Part shown: positions 48,313-56,520 of the stretch, piece by piece
Layout of the letters: every line of letters begins with the position of its first letter
Numbering within the stretch: position 1 is the first letter of the stretch
Assembly: GCF_900114325.1 (NCBI RefSeq)
Contig: NZ_FOSR01000003.1
Location: 248,001 to 312,000 of the forward strand
Direction: 5' to 3'
DNA: 64,000 nucleotides
DNA from: Rhodanobacter glycinis
GTDB taxonomy: Bacteria; Pseudomonadota; Gammaproteobacteria; Xanthomonadales; Rhodanobacteraceae
Notes under the pieces: model-generated
Databases searched by the model: none
Told to the model about the DNA's origin: nothing
The model's input: only the letters and a program-made list of their open reading frames with translations
Position numbers and translations under genes: made by a program

Positions 48313-49566
48313 ATGTTCACCAAGGACTGCACGATCGCCGGTTATGACGACGAACTGGCCAAGGCCATCGCCGACGAAGGACGCCGCCAGGAAGACCACG
48401 TCGAGTTGATCGCCTCGGAGAATTACGCCAGCCCGCGGGTGATGGAAGCACAGGGTTCCAAGCTCACCAACAAGTATGCGGAAGGCTATCCGTCCAAACG
48501 CTACTACGGTGGCTGCGAGTACGTGGACGTGGCCGAGAAGCTGGCGATCGAGCGCGTGAAGCAGCTGTTCGACTGCGATTACGCCAACGTGCAGCCGCAT
48601 TCCGGTTCGCAGGCCAACCAGGCGGTGTACTTCGCATTGCTGCAGCCGGGCGACAAGATCCTGGGCATGAGCCTGGCCCATGGCGGCCATCTCACCCACG
48701 GCGCCAAGGTCAACATTTCCGGCAAGCTCCTCGACGCCGTGCAGTACGGCGTGGATGACAACGGCATCGTCGACATGGACGAGGTCGAGCGCCTGGCCGT
48801 GGAGCACAAGCCGAAGATGATCGTGGCCGGTTTCAGCGCCTATTCGCAGGTGATGGACTGGGCGCGTTTCCGCGCCATCGCCGACAAGGTCGGCGCCTAC
48901 CTGTTCGTGGACATGGCGCACGTCGCCGGCCTTGTGGCTGCGGGTGTGTATCCCAGCCCGTTGCCGCACGCCCACGTGGTCACCTCCACCACGCACAAGA
49001 CCCTGCGCGGTCCGCGTGGCGGCATCATCCTGGCCAAGGGTGCGGGCGAGGAGATCGAGAAGAAGCTGCAGTCGATCGTGTTCCCTGGCATCCAGGGTGG
49101 CCCGCTGATGCACGTGATCGCGGCCAAGGCGGTGGCGTTCAAGGAAGCACTGGAGCCGGCCTTCAAGGCCTACCAGACGCAGGTGGTGAAGAACGCGCAA
49201 GCGATGGCCAAGACCATCATCGCGCGCGGCTACAAGATCGTTTCCGGTGGTACCGAGAATCACCTGATGCTGATCGACATGATCGGCAAGGGCGTCACCG
49301 GCAAGGCCGCGGAAGCCGCGCTGGGCAAGGCGCACATCACGGTCAACAAGAACGCCGTGCCGAACGACCCGCAGAAACCCTTTGTCACCTCCGGTCTGCG
49401 CGTGGGTACGCCCGCCGTCACCACCCGCGGCTACCAGGAAGCCGATTGCGTGGAGCTGGCCGGCTGGATCTGCGACGTGCTCGATGCGCCGGAAGACGAG
49501 GCGGTGATCGCCGCCGTGCGCGCCAAGGTCGAGGCGCAGTGCAAGAAATTCCCGGTGTACGGCTGA
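48313..49566 (+). CDS. glyA: Serine hydroxymethyltransferase
   Basis: This 417-residue PLP enzyme, the same length as in E. coli, has the PLP lysine K229 in [14 protein letters not shown]. It interconverts serine and glycine and makes 5,10-methylene-THF. GAGG lies 5 nt before ATG 48313 ([15 protein letters not shown]), so it can be translated on its own. However, the frame upstream is open into the DUF817 gene. It heads the conserved glyA-nrdR-ribD cluster; repeat C3 separates it from nrdR. Confidence 0.97.
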   Translation: MFTKDCTIAGYDDELAKAIADEGRRQEDHVELIASENYASPRVMEAQGSKLTNKYAEGYPSKRYYGGCEYVDVAEKLAIERVKQLFDCDYANVQPHSGSQANQAVYFALLQPGDKILGMSLAHGGHLTHGAKVNISGKLLDAVQYGVDDNGIVDMDEVERLAVEHKPKMIVAGFSAYSQVMDWARFRAIADKVGAYLFVDMAHVAGLVAAGVYPSPLPHAHVVTSTTHKTLRGPRGGIILAKGAGEEIEKKLQSIVFPGIQGGPLMHVIAAKAVAFKEALEPAFKAYQTQVVKNAQAMAKTIIARGYKIVSGGTENHLMLIDMIGKGVTGKAAEAALGKAHITVNKNAVPNDPQKPFVTSGLRVGTPAVTTRGYQEADCVELAGWICDVLDAPEDEAVIAAVRAKVEAQCKKFPVYG

Positions 49567-49571
49567 GAGCT

Positions 49572-49659
49572 GGAAGTGAGTGAAGAGGAGTGAGAAGTGA
49601 GAGAAGGCCGCAGCTTCTGATGCTTTCCTCTCGCTCCTCACTTCTCTACCCTCACTCCT
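49572..49659. repeat. Purine/pyrimidine palindrome family C, copy C3
   Basis: GAAGTGAGTGAAGAGGAGTG with AGAAGTGAGAGAAGG on one arm and CCTCTCGCTCCTCACTTCTC on the other. It fills the gap between glyA and nrdR. Confidence 0.87.
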
Positions 49660-49664
49660 GACCC

Positions 49665-50195
49665 ATGCATTGCCCCTTCTGCCAGCACGAAGACACCCGC
49701 GTGATCGATTCGCGGCTTGCCGAGGACGGTGCCACCGTTCGTCGTCGTCGTGAGTGTCCGCAGTGCGGCGAGCGCTTCAACACCTTCGAGACGGCGGAGT
49801 TGAAGTTGCCCGCCATCGTGAAAAGCGGCGAACGGCGGGAGTCGTTCGACGAACGCAAGCTGCGCATCAGCTTCGAGCGTGCGTTGCAGAAGCGGCCGGT
49901 AAGCAGCGATGCGGTGGACACGGCGGTACGCGAGATCATCAACGACCTGCGCCGCAGTGGCGAACGCGAAGTGGCTTCGCGTCAGGTCGGCGAACTGGTG
50001 ATGCGCGAGTTGAAGAAGCTCGACCAGGTGGCTTACGTGCGTTTCGCCTCGGTGTATCGCAAGTTCGAGGACGTGCAGGCCTTCCGCGAAGAGATCGAGA
50101 AGCTCGAGCGTGATCTGCCGGAACTGGAGAAATTGCAGCTTTCGCTGCTCGGCGGCGACCAGGGTACGGCGTCGCGTCGCCCCCGCAAGGGCTGA
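49665..50195 (+). CDS. nrdR: Transcriptional repressor NrdR
   Basis: This 176-residue protein has a zinc ribbon (C3, C6, C31, C34) and an ATP-cone domain (about 46-140, [34 protein letters not shown]). It senses ATP/dATP and represses ribonucleotide reductase genes through NrdR boxes. Its place between glyA and ribD is conserved in gammaproteobacteria. The C-terminal tail ([13 protein letters not shown]) is longer than usual. Confidence 0.97.
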   Translation: MHCPFCQHEDTRVIDSRLAEDGATVRRRRECPQCGERFNTFETAELKLPAIVKSGERRESFDERKLRISFERALQKRPVSSDAVDTAVREIINDLRRSGEREVASRQVGELVMRELKKLDQVAYVRFASVYRKFEDVQAFREEIEKLERDLPELEKLQLSLLGGDQGTASRRPRKG

Positions 50196-50202
50196 CGGCT
50201 TT

Positions 50203-50337
50203 CTTCTCCTCTCCACATGAGGAGAAGGATGGGTGAAAGGACGTTCTCGCCTCACCGTATGCTCGAAGCGCACTCCAGTGCGACACTATCGCCAGCCCGT
50301 CCCCTCACCTCGGTCCTCTCCCCGGAGGGGAGAGGAA
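50203..50337. repeat. Family D-like palindrome, divergent copy D3
   Basis: TTCTCCTCTCCACATGAGGAG and TCCTCTCCCCGGAGGGGAGAG lie at the two ends, with GAAAGGACGTTCTCGCC and an inner CGAAGCGCACTCCAGTGCG between. It lies between nrdR and ribD. Confidence 0.6.
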
Positions 50338-50344
50338 GACAAGC

Positions 50345-51514
50345 ATGACCTTCACCGTCGTCGATCACCTGCACATGGCGCATGCACTGCGTCTGGCCGA
50401 GCGTGGACTGTTCACCACCCAGCCCAATCCGCGCGTAGGTTGCGTCATCGCGCAGGGGGCCGAGGTGGTAGGAGCCGGATTCCACCAACGCGCTGGCGAA
50501 CCGCATGCGGAAGTGTTTGCGCTGCGCGAAGCTGGCGAGCGTGCGCGTGGCGCCACTGCCTACGTCACGCTTGAGCCTTGTGCCCATCACGGCCGCACGC
50601 CGCCCTGCGCCGATGCGCTGGTGGCTGCGGGCGTGGCCCGCGTGATGATCGCGGCCGAAGACCCGTTCCCCAAGGTGGCCGGGCGCGGCATCGAAAAGCT
50701 GCGCACCGCTGGCATCGTGGTGGAAAGCGGTTTGCTGCGTGACGAGGCACGAGAGCTGAACATCGGCTTCTTCAGCCGCATCGAGCGTGGTCGCCCGTTC
50801 GTGCGGGTGAAGCTGGCCATGAGCCTGGATGGCCGCACCGCGCTGGCCAATGGCGAATCGAAGTGGATCACCGGTGCCGCCGCGCGCGCCGACGTGCAGC
50901 GCTGGCGCGCACGCAGCAGCGCCATCCTCACCGGCAGCGGCACCGTGCTGGCCGATAACCCCCGCCTCACCGCTCGATTGAACGAAGGTTTTTCCCTCTC
51001 CCCCATGGGGAGAGGGCAGGGTGAGGGGCGGGTGCTCGCGACAGACTCGCCTGATGCCGAGGCCATGGCCTCCGTTCCGCCCCTGCGCGTCGTGTTGGAC
51101 CGTCACTTGCGCACTCCGCCCGACAGCCACGTGCTGGACGACTCGGCGCCGACCCTGTTGTTGCACGGTGTCGCCGCGGCTTGCCCGGACGATCGTTTTT
51201 CGCAGGTCGAACGCGCGGTTGTCGCGGAACGGAATGAGGCATTCGACCTGTCTGCGGTCCTCGCCCTGCTGGCCGCCCGCGACGTCAACGAAGTGCACGT
51301 CGAAGCCGGTCCGACCCTCTGCGGCGCGCTGTTCGCCGCGGGCTTGGCCGACGAACTGCTGCTCTACGTGGCGCCGATCCTGCTCGGTGACAGCGCGCGT
51401 CCGTTGCTGAAACTGCCGCCGTTGGTCGACATGGCGGCGCGCTGGTGCTTGCAACTGTACGACCAGCGCATGCTGGGGCAGGACCAGCGCCTGCGTTTTC
51501 GCCCGGCGAGCTGA
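50345..51514 (+). CDS. ribD: Riboflavin biosynthesis deaminase/reductase, with in-frame repeat insertion
   Basis: This 389-residue bifunctional enzyme deaminates and then reduces the pyrimidine intermediate of riboflavin synthesis. The deaminase domain shows H54-A-E56 and zinc cysteines C79 and C88 (LEPCAHHGRTPPC). The reductase domain starts VKLAMSLDGRTA. After DNPRLTAR the protein has SLSPMGRGQGEGR (about residues 216-228), encoded by the CCCTCTCCCCCATGGGGAGAG core of repeat family D. The reading frame is kept, and PLRVVLDRHLR resumes the family sequence. This makes a surface-loop insertion of about 20-25 residues. Confidence 0.94.
   Translation: MTFTVVDHLHMAHALRLAERGLFTTQPNPRVGCVIAQGAEVVGAGFHQRAGEPHAEVFALREAGERARGATAYVTLEPCAHHGRTPPCADALVAAGVARVMIAAEDPFPKVAGRGIEKLRTAGIVVESGLLRDEARELNIGFFSRIERGRPFVRVKLAMSLDGRTALANGESKWITGAAARADVQRWRARSSAILTGSGTVLADNPRLTARLNEGFSLSPMGRGQGEGRVLATDSPDAEAMASVPPLRVVLDRHLRTPPDSHVLDDSAPTLLLHGVAAACPDDRFSQVERAVVAERNEAFDLSAVLALLAARDVNEVHVEAGPTLCGALFAAGLADELLLYVAPILLGDSARPLLKLPPLVDMAARWCLQLYDQRMLGQDQRLRFRPAS
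50991..51028. repeat. Repeat family D core inside ribD
   Basis: CCCTCTCCCCCATGGGGAGAG with flanking GGGTGAGGGGC matches the arm ends of D1 and D2. It is the only repeat of this kind found inside a conserved coding domain in the window. Confidence 0.75.
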
Positions 51515-51625
51515 GCGGGACGATCCGGCCCCGTGCGCCGGACGCAGCGTTCTCCGGCAGGACACAAGCGGCCGCGGTGGTAGTGCTAGACTGCGCAAGC
51601 CGGCTTCTGCCGGCATCAGTACGAC

Positions 51626-51784
51626 GTCTTCAGGGCGGGGCGAAATTCCCCACCGGCGGTAGGCCTTTCGAGGCGAGCCCGCGAGCGCCTTCGCCGCAAC
51701 GCGAGGGGTCAGCAGATCCGGTCGAATGCCGGAGCCGACGGTTGGTAGCGGGTGACCGCTGCCTCATAGTCCGGATAAAGAGAA
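51626..51784 (+). ncRNA. FMN riboswitch (RFN element)
   Basis: Conserved RFN blocks appear in order: CTTCAGGGCGGGGCGAAATT, CCCCACCGGCGGTA, GAGCCCGCGAGCG, GGTCAGCAGATCCGG, GAATGCCGGAGCCGACGG and the closing AGTCCGGATAAAGAGAAGA. It lies in the leader of ribE, 135 bp before its ATG. When FMN binds, ribE (and probably ribB downstream) should be turned down. A 7-bp hairpin (51836-51842 with 51855-51861) lies between it and the genes and covers the ribosome site of the small leader frame. Confidence 0.95.
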
Positions 51785-51865
51785 GACGGTTCGACACGCG
51801 GCCTTGCGGCTTCGCGTCGGCCTCATGCCTTGGGGCGTTCTCGCATTCAACGCGGAGAACGTTTC

Positions 51866-51919
51866 ATGATCACGATTCATCCGAAAGTTCCAGCCACCGC
51901 CCAGCGGGAGGTGCGCTGA
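51866..51919 (+). CDS. 17-codon leader peptide frame coupled to ribE
   Basis: ATG 51866 begins MITIHPKVPATAQREVR and stops at 51917-51919, overlapping the ribE ATG by one base (TGATG). GGAG lies about 10 nt upstream, inside the right arm of a hairpin (51855-51861). It may couple ribE translation to riboswitch folding. No family is known for so short a peptide, and translation is unproven. Confidence 0.4.
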   Translation: MITIHPKVPATAQREVR

Positions 51920-52560
51920 TGTTTACCGGCATCATCCAGACCGTGGGCCGCATCGCGCGGCTTGAACCACGTGGCGGCGACGTGCGCCTGCATGTCGACA
52001 GTACCGATCTCGATCTGACCGACGTGCAACTCGGCGATTCCATCGCGGTGTCCGGCGTGTGCCTGACCGCGGTGACGCTGGAGCCGCACGGCTTTGGCGC
52101 CGACGTCTCCAACGAAACCCTGGCGCTCACCACGCTGGGCGCGCTGAAGCCCGGCGATCCGGTGAACCTGGAAAAGGCGCTGCGCCTGGCCGACCGGCTG
52201 GGCGGGCACATGGTTTCCGGCCATGTCGACGGCCTCAGCAAGGTGGTTTCGATCACCCCGGACGGCCGCTCGCAACGCTGGACCTTCGAGGTGCCGGCGG
52301 CGCTGGCGCGCTATATCGCCGCCAAGGGTTCGATCTGCATCGACGGCACCAGCCTCACCGTCAACGAGGTTTCCGGCCTCCGTTTCGGCGTCAACCTGAT
52401 TCCGCACACGGTCGAGCACACCGCCTTCCGTGCACGACGTGCGGGCGACGCGGTGAACATCGAAGTGGACGTGGTGGCGCGCTATATCGAGCGGCTGCTG
52501 TCCGGCGGCGAAGCACCGAAGCTGGACGAGGCGTTCCTCAAGCAGCACGGCTTCGCCTGA
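51919..52560 (+). CDS. ribE: Riboflavin synthase, alpha subunit
   Basis: This 213-residue protein has two lumazine-binding repeats, each with the family sequence: MFTGIIQTVGRI, SVSGVCLT-like (AVSGVCLTAV) and GGHMVSGHVDG, then IDGTSLTVNE. It turns two molecules of 6,7-dimethyl-8-ribityllumazine into riboflavin. GGGAGG lies 8 nt before ATG 51919. It is controlled by the FMN riboswitch at 51626. Repeat C4 separates it from ribB. The symbol ribC is also used. Confidence 0.96.
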   Translation: MFTGIIQTVGRIARLEPRGGDVRLHVDSTDLDLTDVQLGDSIAVSGVCLTAVTLEPHGFGADVSNETLALTTLGALKPGDPVNLEKALRLADRLGGHMVSGHVDGLSKVVSITPDGRSQRWTFEVPAALARYIAAKGSICIDGTSLTVNEVSGLRFGVNLIPHTVEHTAFRARRAGDAVNIEVDVVARYIERLLSGGEAPKLDEAFLKQHGFA

Positions 52561-52564
52561 AAGC

Positions 52565-52653
52565 GGGGAGCGAGTGGAGAGGAGTGAGGAGTGAGAGAAA
52601 GCCTCGCGCGTGCAGCCTTTCTCTCACTCCTCACTTCTCGTTTCTCACTCCTT
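52565..52653. repeat. Purine/pyrimidine palindrome family C, copy C4
   Basis: GGGAGCGAGTGGAGAGGAGTG with AGGAGTGAGAGAAAG on one arm and CTTTCTCTCACTCCTCACTT on the other. It lies between ribE and ribB. Confidence 0.88.
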
Positions 52654-52691
52654 CAACAGCGAGCGGCATCAACCTTTCCCGGAATACACCC

Positions 52692-53783
52692 ATGTCCTTC
52701 AATACCATCCCCGAAATCCTCGAAGACATCCGCCTCGGCCGCATGGTCGTGATCCTCGACGACGAAGATCGCGAGAACGAGGGCGACATCGTCATGGCCG
52801 CCGAAAAGGTGCGCCCGGAAGACGTCAACTTCATGGTGCGCGAGGCGCGCGGTCTGTTGTGCCTCACGCTCACCGAGCAGCGCACGCGCCAGCTCGGCCT
52901 GCGCCCGATGGTCAGCGACAACACTTCGCCGTACCACACCAACTTCACCGTCTCGATCGAGGCGGCCGAGGGCGTTACCACCGGCATCTCCGCGCATGAC
53001 CGCGCACGCACCATCCAGGTGGCGGTGAACACCGACGCGAAGCCGCAGGACCTGGCCCAGCCAGGCCATGTCTTCCCGCTGACCGCGCAACCCGGCGGCG
53101 TGCTGACTCGCGCCGGCCACACCGAGGCTGGCTGTGACCTTGCCGGCCTGGCCGGGCTGGAGCCTTCCGCCGTGCTGATCGAAGTGCTGCACGAGGACGG
53201 TTCGATGGCACGCCGTCCCGAACTGGAGATCTTCGCCAGGAAGCACGGTTTGAAGATCGGCAGCATCGCCGACCTGATCCGCTACCGGCTGGAAACCGAA
53301 AAGACCGTGCAGCGCGTGCACGAGGAAGCCGTCGAGACCGAATTCGGCGCGTTCCGCCTGGTGGCCTATCGCGACGTGATCCGGCGCGGCCTGCATTTCG
53401 CGCTGGTGCGCGGTGCGGTGGACGACGGCGCACCCGTGCTCACCCGCGTGCACGTGCGCAATACCTTGTCCGACGTGCTGCACCTGAAGCGCGACGATCT
53501 TGGCCTCACCGTCACCTCGGCCCTGCGCCGCATCGCCGATGAAGATCGCGGCGTGCTGCTGGTGCTGTCCGGCGAAGACACTTCCGAAGCCCTGCTCGCG
53601 CATCTGCAGCGCCAGCCGCTGCAAGTGGCACCGGAAGATGCCCAGCAACAGGAGTGGCGCCAGCACGGTCTGGGCGCGCAGATGCTGGCCGACCTCGGCG
53701 TGCACCAACTGCGCGTGCTCGGCACGCCGCGCAAGCTGGTGGGGCTGGGTGGTTTCGGGCTGGAAGTGGTGGAGCACGTCTGA
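52692..53783 (+). CDS. ribB: 3,4-dihydroxy-2-butanone-4-phosphate synthase with degenerate GTP cyclohydrolase II domain
   Basis: This 363-residue protein has two parts. Residues 1-205 are an intact RibB (DDEDRENEGDIVMAAE, GHVFPLTAQPGGVL, RAGHTEAGCDLA), which makes the four-carbon unit from ribulose 5-phosphate. Residues about 210-363 have the RibA (GTP cyclohydrolase II) fold. However, the three zinc cysteines and the usual RQEGRGIGL block are missing (the zone reads VHVRNTLSDVLHLKRDD). So only the RibB half should be active, and a separate RibA must exist elsewhere. It is probably under the ribE riboswitch by cotranscription. Confidence 0.93.
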   Translation: MSFNTIPEILEDIRLGRMVVILDDEDRENEGDIVMAAEKVRPEDVNFMVREARGLLCLTLTEQRTRQLGLRPMVSDNTSPYHTNFTVSIEAAEGVTTGISAHDRARTIQVAVNTDAKPQDLAQPGHVFPLTAQPGGVLTRAGHTEAGCDLAGLAGLEPSAVLIEVLHEDGSMARRPELEIFARKHGLKIGSIADLIRYRLETEKTVQRVHEEAVETEFGAFRLVAYRDVIRRGLHFALVRGAVDDGAPVLTRVHVRNTLSDVLHLKRDDLGLTVTSALRRIADEDRGVLLVLSGEDTSEALLAHLQRQPLQVAPEDAQQQEWRQHGLGAQMLADLGVHQLRVLGTPRKLVGLGGFGLEVVEHV

Positions 53784-53805
53784 CGCACTGCCGTACATGA
53801 TGTGT

Positions 53806-53889
53806 GTAGGAACCCGCTAGCGGGCGATGCTCTTGCTCTGACGCTCCCGTAAGCGGAAAGCAAAAGCATCGCCCGCCAGCGGGCTCCTG
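53806..53889. repeat. Palindromic repeat family B, copy B2
   Basis: GTAGGAACCCGCTAGCGGGCG and the complement at 53868-53889, with a roughly 38-nt loop that is the near-exact reverse complement of the B1 loop at 35069. It lies between ribB and the carboxypeptidase gene. Confidence 0.9.
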
Positions 53890-53988
53890 CCGCAGCAATG
53901 GCTGCATTGGCCGACGCAGGACATGGTTTGGCCATGCAGCGACATGCTTGTCGCCGCATAATCCGGGTTTCTTCCATCGAGCGAGTCC

Positions 53989-54996
53989 ATGCCCGCCATC
54001 CAGATCCAACTGATTGCTCCGTCGGGCTATCCGCATGATCGCGCCGCACTGGCGCGGGGCGTGGAACGGCTGCGCGGAGCCGGTTGCGCGCTGAGTGGCC
54101 TGGACGTGCTTGATCGCAGTGAGCTGCGCTTCGCCGGCAGCGACGCCGAGCGGTTGGCCGATATTAACCACCTGGCCGATTTGTCGACGCTACCGGACCT
54201 GGTACTGACTACCCGCGGCGGTTATGGGGCCTCGCGACTGCTGCCGCATTTGCGCTACGACGCGTTGCGCGAGCGCCTCGCAGAAACACCGGTTCCGCTG
54301 GTCGGCCACAGCGATTTCACCGCCTTGCAATTGGCACTGCATGCAAAAAGCGGTCTGTGCACTTTCAGCGGCCCGCTGCTGGCGGACCTGGGAACGGATG
54401 CCCATGACGACGACTTCAGCTGGCGGCACTTCTGGTCCACGCTGACGTCAGCGTCGACCGCGCTGGCATGGGCGGACGCAGGCGTGGCCGACGTCGACGC
54501 CAGCGGGCCGTTGTGGGGCGGCAACCTGGCCGTGTTGTGCAGCCTGCTTGGTACGCCGTATTTCCCCGGTGCAAAGGGTGGCGGGATCGACGGCGGCATC
54601 CTGTTTGTCGAGGATGTCGGCGAGCCGCCGTTCCGCATCGAACGCCTGCTGTACCAGCTGCATCTGTCCGGCGTGCTTGGCCGCCAGCAGGCGCTGGTGC
54701 TGGGTGGCTTCAGCCATTGCCGGCCCGGCCCCAACGACAACGGCTACGATCTTGCCGCGGCGTTTGCGCAGATCGAACGAGTCGCGGGCATTCCGGTGGT
54801 GCATGGCTTGCCGCACGGCCATGGCGCGCGCCAGCTCACCCTGCCGTTTGGTGCGCCGGCGCGGTTGCGGGTGGAAGGCGGGTCTGCGCGGCTGGATTTC
54901 CATGGCTATCCGCATTTGCCGCTTGGCTCCTCCCCAGCCGTCCCCGGCAGGCAGGGGAGGGAGCAAGGGCAAGCAGGATCAACGCCAAACCCGTAA
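53989..54996 (+). CDS. ldcA: LD-carboxypeptidase (muramoyltetrapeptide carboxypeptidase)
   Basis: This 335-residue S66 serine peptidase trims the terminal D-Ala from cytosolic murein tetrapeptides during wall recycling. The triad is S108 in [10 protein letters not shown]208 in LFVEDVGE and H276 in [22 protein letters not shown] and [15 protein letters not shown] are family blocks. The last 25 or so residues ([19 protein letters not shown]) are not family sequence and are encoded by a GGCTCCTCCCC...GGGGAGGGAGC palindrome. The gene interrupts the ribB-ribH order usual in the cluster. Confidence 0.92.
   Translation: MPAIQIQLIAPSGYPHDRAALARGVERLRGAGCALSGLDVLDRSELRFAGSDAERLADINHLADLSTLPDLVLTTRGGYGASRLLPHLRYDALRERLAETPVPLVGHSDFTALQLALHAKSGLCTFSGPLLADLGTDAHDDDFSWRHFWSTLTSASTALAWADAGVADVDASGPLWGGNLAVLCSLLGTPYFPGAKGGGIDGGILFVEDVGEPPFRIERLLYQLHLSGVLGRQQALVLGGFSHCRPGPNDNGYDLAAAFAQIERVAGIPVVHGLPHGHGARQLTLPFGAPARLRVEGGSARLDFHGYPHLPLGSSPAVPGRQGREQGQAGSTPNP
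54927..54964. repeat. Palindrome inside the 3' end of ldcA
   Basis: GGCTCCTCCCCAGCC and GGCAGGGGAGGGAGC form an imperfect hairpin that codes for the unusual carboxypeptidase tail. Confidence 0.6.
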
Positions 54997-55042
54997 AATG
55001 GCCGGTCTGCATGGGCCGTGCGTCCAACCAAGGAAATCCGCA

Positions 55043-55504
55043 ATGAAGATCATCGAAGGCGATTTCGCCACGCCCAAGGGCCGTTTTGCCATCGTCGCCG
55101 GCCGTTTCAACGGCTTCGTCGTCGAGCCGCTGGTGGCCGGTGCCCGCGACGCGCTGGTGCGCCACGGCGTGAAGGACACGGCGATCGACCTGGTGCGCGT
55201 GCCGGGCGCGTGGGAAATCGCGCTGGCGGCGCACAAGTTGGCGAATTCCGGCAAGTACGCGGCGGTGATCGCGCTGGGTGCGGTGATCCGCGGTTCCACC
55301 CCGCACTTCGACTACGTGGCCGGCGAATGCGCCAAGGGCCTGGCCCAGGCCGCTTACAGCGCCGGCGTGCCGGTGGCGTTCGGCGTGCTGACCACCGACA
55401 GCATCGAGCAGGCGATCGAACGATCCGGCACCAAGGCCGGCAACAAGGGCGCCGACGCCGCCATGGCCGCGCTGGAAATGGTCAACCTGTACGGTCAGCT
55501 GTGA
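55043..55504 (+). CDS. ribH: 6,7-dimethyl-8-ribityllumazine synthase
   Basis: This 153-residue protein condenses the RibB and RibD products. Family blocks: [48 protein letters not shown] (catalytic H in PHFD) and [17 protein letters not shown]. Such proteins form icosahedral or decameric shells. AAGGAAAT precedes ATG 55043. The stop overlaps the nusB ATG by one base (TGATG). Confidence 0.97.
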   Translation: MKIIEGDFATPKGRFAIVAGRFNGFVVEPLVAGARDALVRHGVKDTAIDLVRVPGAWEIALAAHKLANSGKYAAVIALGAVIRGSTPHFDYVAGECAKGLAQAAYSAGVPVAFGVLTTDSIEQAIERSGTKAGNKGADAAMAALEMVNLYGQL

Positions 55505-55950
55505 TGAACAGCCGTCCCGAGGGTATCGATCTCGCCGCGCGCTCGCGCGCCCGGCGCCGTGCATTGCAGGCGCTGTACGCATGGCAGTTGAGCGGCAGCC
55601 ACATGAACGCGGTGATCGACCAGTTCCGCCACGAACAGGACATGGAGATCGCCGACCTCGAATATTTCGAGGACCTGCTGCACGGGGTGGAGAAGAACGT
55701 CGACGCGCTCGACGAAGCGCTGCGCCCGCATATCGACCGCGAAGTCGCCCAGATCGATCCGATCGAGCGCGCCGCCCTGCGCCTGGCCGCGTATGAATTG
55801 AAGTTCCGTCCCGACGTGCCGTACCGGGTCATCATCAACGAGGCCATCGAAGTCACCAAGCGCTTCGGTGCCGACCATGGCCACAGCTACGTCAACGGCG
55901 TGCTGGACAAGCTGGCGACCGAACTGCGCGCGGTCGAGAAGCGCGGCTGA
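55504..55950 (+). CDS. nusB: Transcription antitermination protein NusB
   Basis: This 148-residue helical protein has RRRALQALYAWQLSG at the start and DPIERAALRLAAYEL, PYRVIINEAIEVTKRFG and YVNGVLDKLA in the C-terminal half. With NusE it binds boxA RNA and supports rRNA antitermination. It is locked between ribH and the acetyltransferase by TGATG overlaps on both sides, a conserved ribH-nusB order. Confidence 0.97.
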   Translation: MNSRPEGIDLAARSRARRRALQALYAWQLSGSHMNAVIDQFRHEQDMEIADLEYFEDLLHGVEKNVDALDEALRPHIDREVAQIDPIERAALRLAAYELKFRPDVPYRVIINEAIEVTKRFGADHGHSYVNGVLDKLATELRAVEKRG

Positions 55951-56507
55951 TGCAGCACGCCAGCGCGGGGTCCGCCGTGGATGGCCTGGTGCCGGTGCTG
56001 GAAACCGAGCGGCTGCGCCTGCGTGGCCATCGCGCTGAAGATCACGAGGCACTCGCCGCGATCTGGGCCGACCCCGAAGTGATCCGCTACATGGGCGGTA
56101 CGCCGTCCAGCTGGCAGGAATCGTGGATGCGCCTGTTGCGCTATCCCGGGCTGTGGGCGCTGCTCGGCTACGGTTTTTGGGCCATCGAAGAGAAGGCCAG
56201 CGGACGCATGATCGGCGATATCGGCTACACCGATTTCAAGCGCGAGATCGAGCCGCCGCTGGATGGCATGCCCGAACTCGGCTGGGCACTCGCCCGGGAC
56301 ACGCAAGGCAAGGGCTACGCCAGCGAAGCGCTGGCCGCCGTGCTGGCCTGGGGGCGGGCCCACTTCGGGGCGCACCGCGCCACCTGCATCATCGATCCGG
56401 ACAATGCCGCATCCATCCGGCTTGCTACCAAGGCGGGGTTCCGCTTCTCACACGCAACCACGTATCGCGGCGACCCCACCCACGTGTTCGTCCGCGACGA
56501 AGCCTGA
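55950..56507 (+). CDS. GNAT family N-acetyltransferase (RimJ/RimL-like)
   Basis: This 185-residue protein has LETERLRLRGHRAEDHEAL at the start, the acetyl-CoA loop RDTQGKGYASEAL (a Q/R-x-x-G-x-G/A variant) and the closing NAASIRLATKAGFRF. These mark the RimJ/RimL type that acetylates N-terminal amines or antibiotics. The substrate is unknown. It overlaps the nusB stop and precedes thiL by 13 bp; it is an extra member of the nusB-thiL-pgpA run. Confidence 0.9.
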   Translation: MQHASAGSAVDGLVPVLETERLRLRGHRAEDHEALAAIWADPEVIRYMGGTPSSWQESWMRLLRYPGLWALLGYGFWAIEEKASGRMIGDIGYTDFKREIEPPLDGMPELGWALARDTQGKGYASEALAAVLAWGRAHFGAHRATCIIDPDNAASIRLATKAGFRFSHATTYRGDPTHVFVRDEA

Positions 56508-56520
56508 CGACACGACGCCG

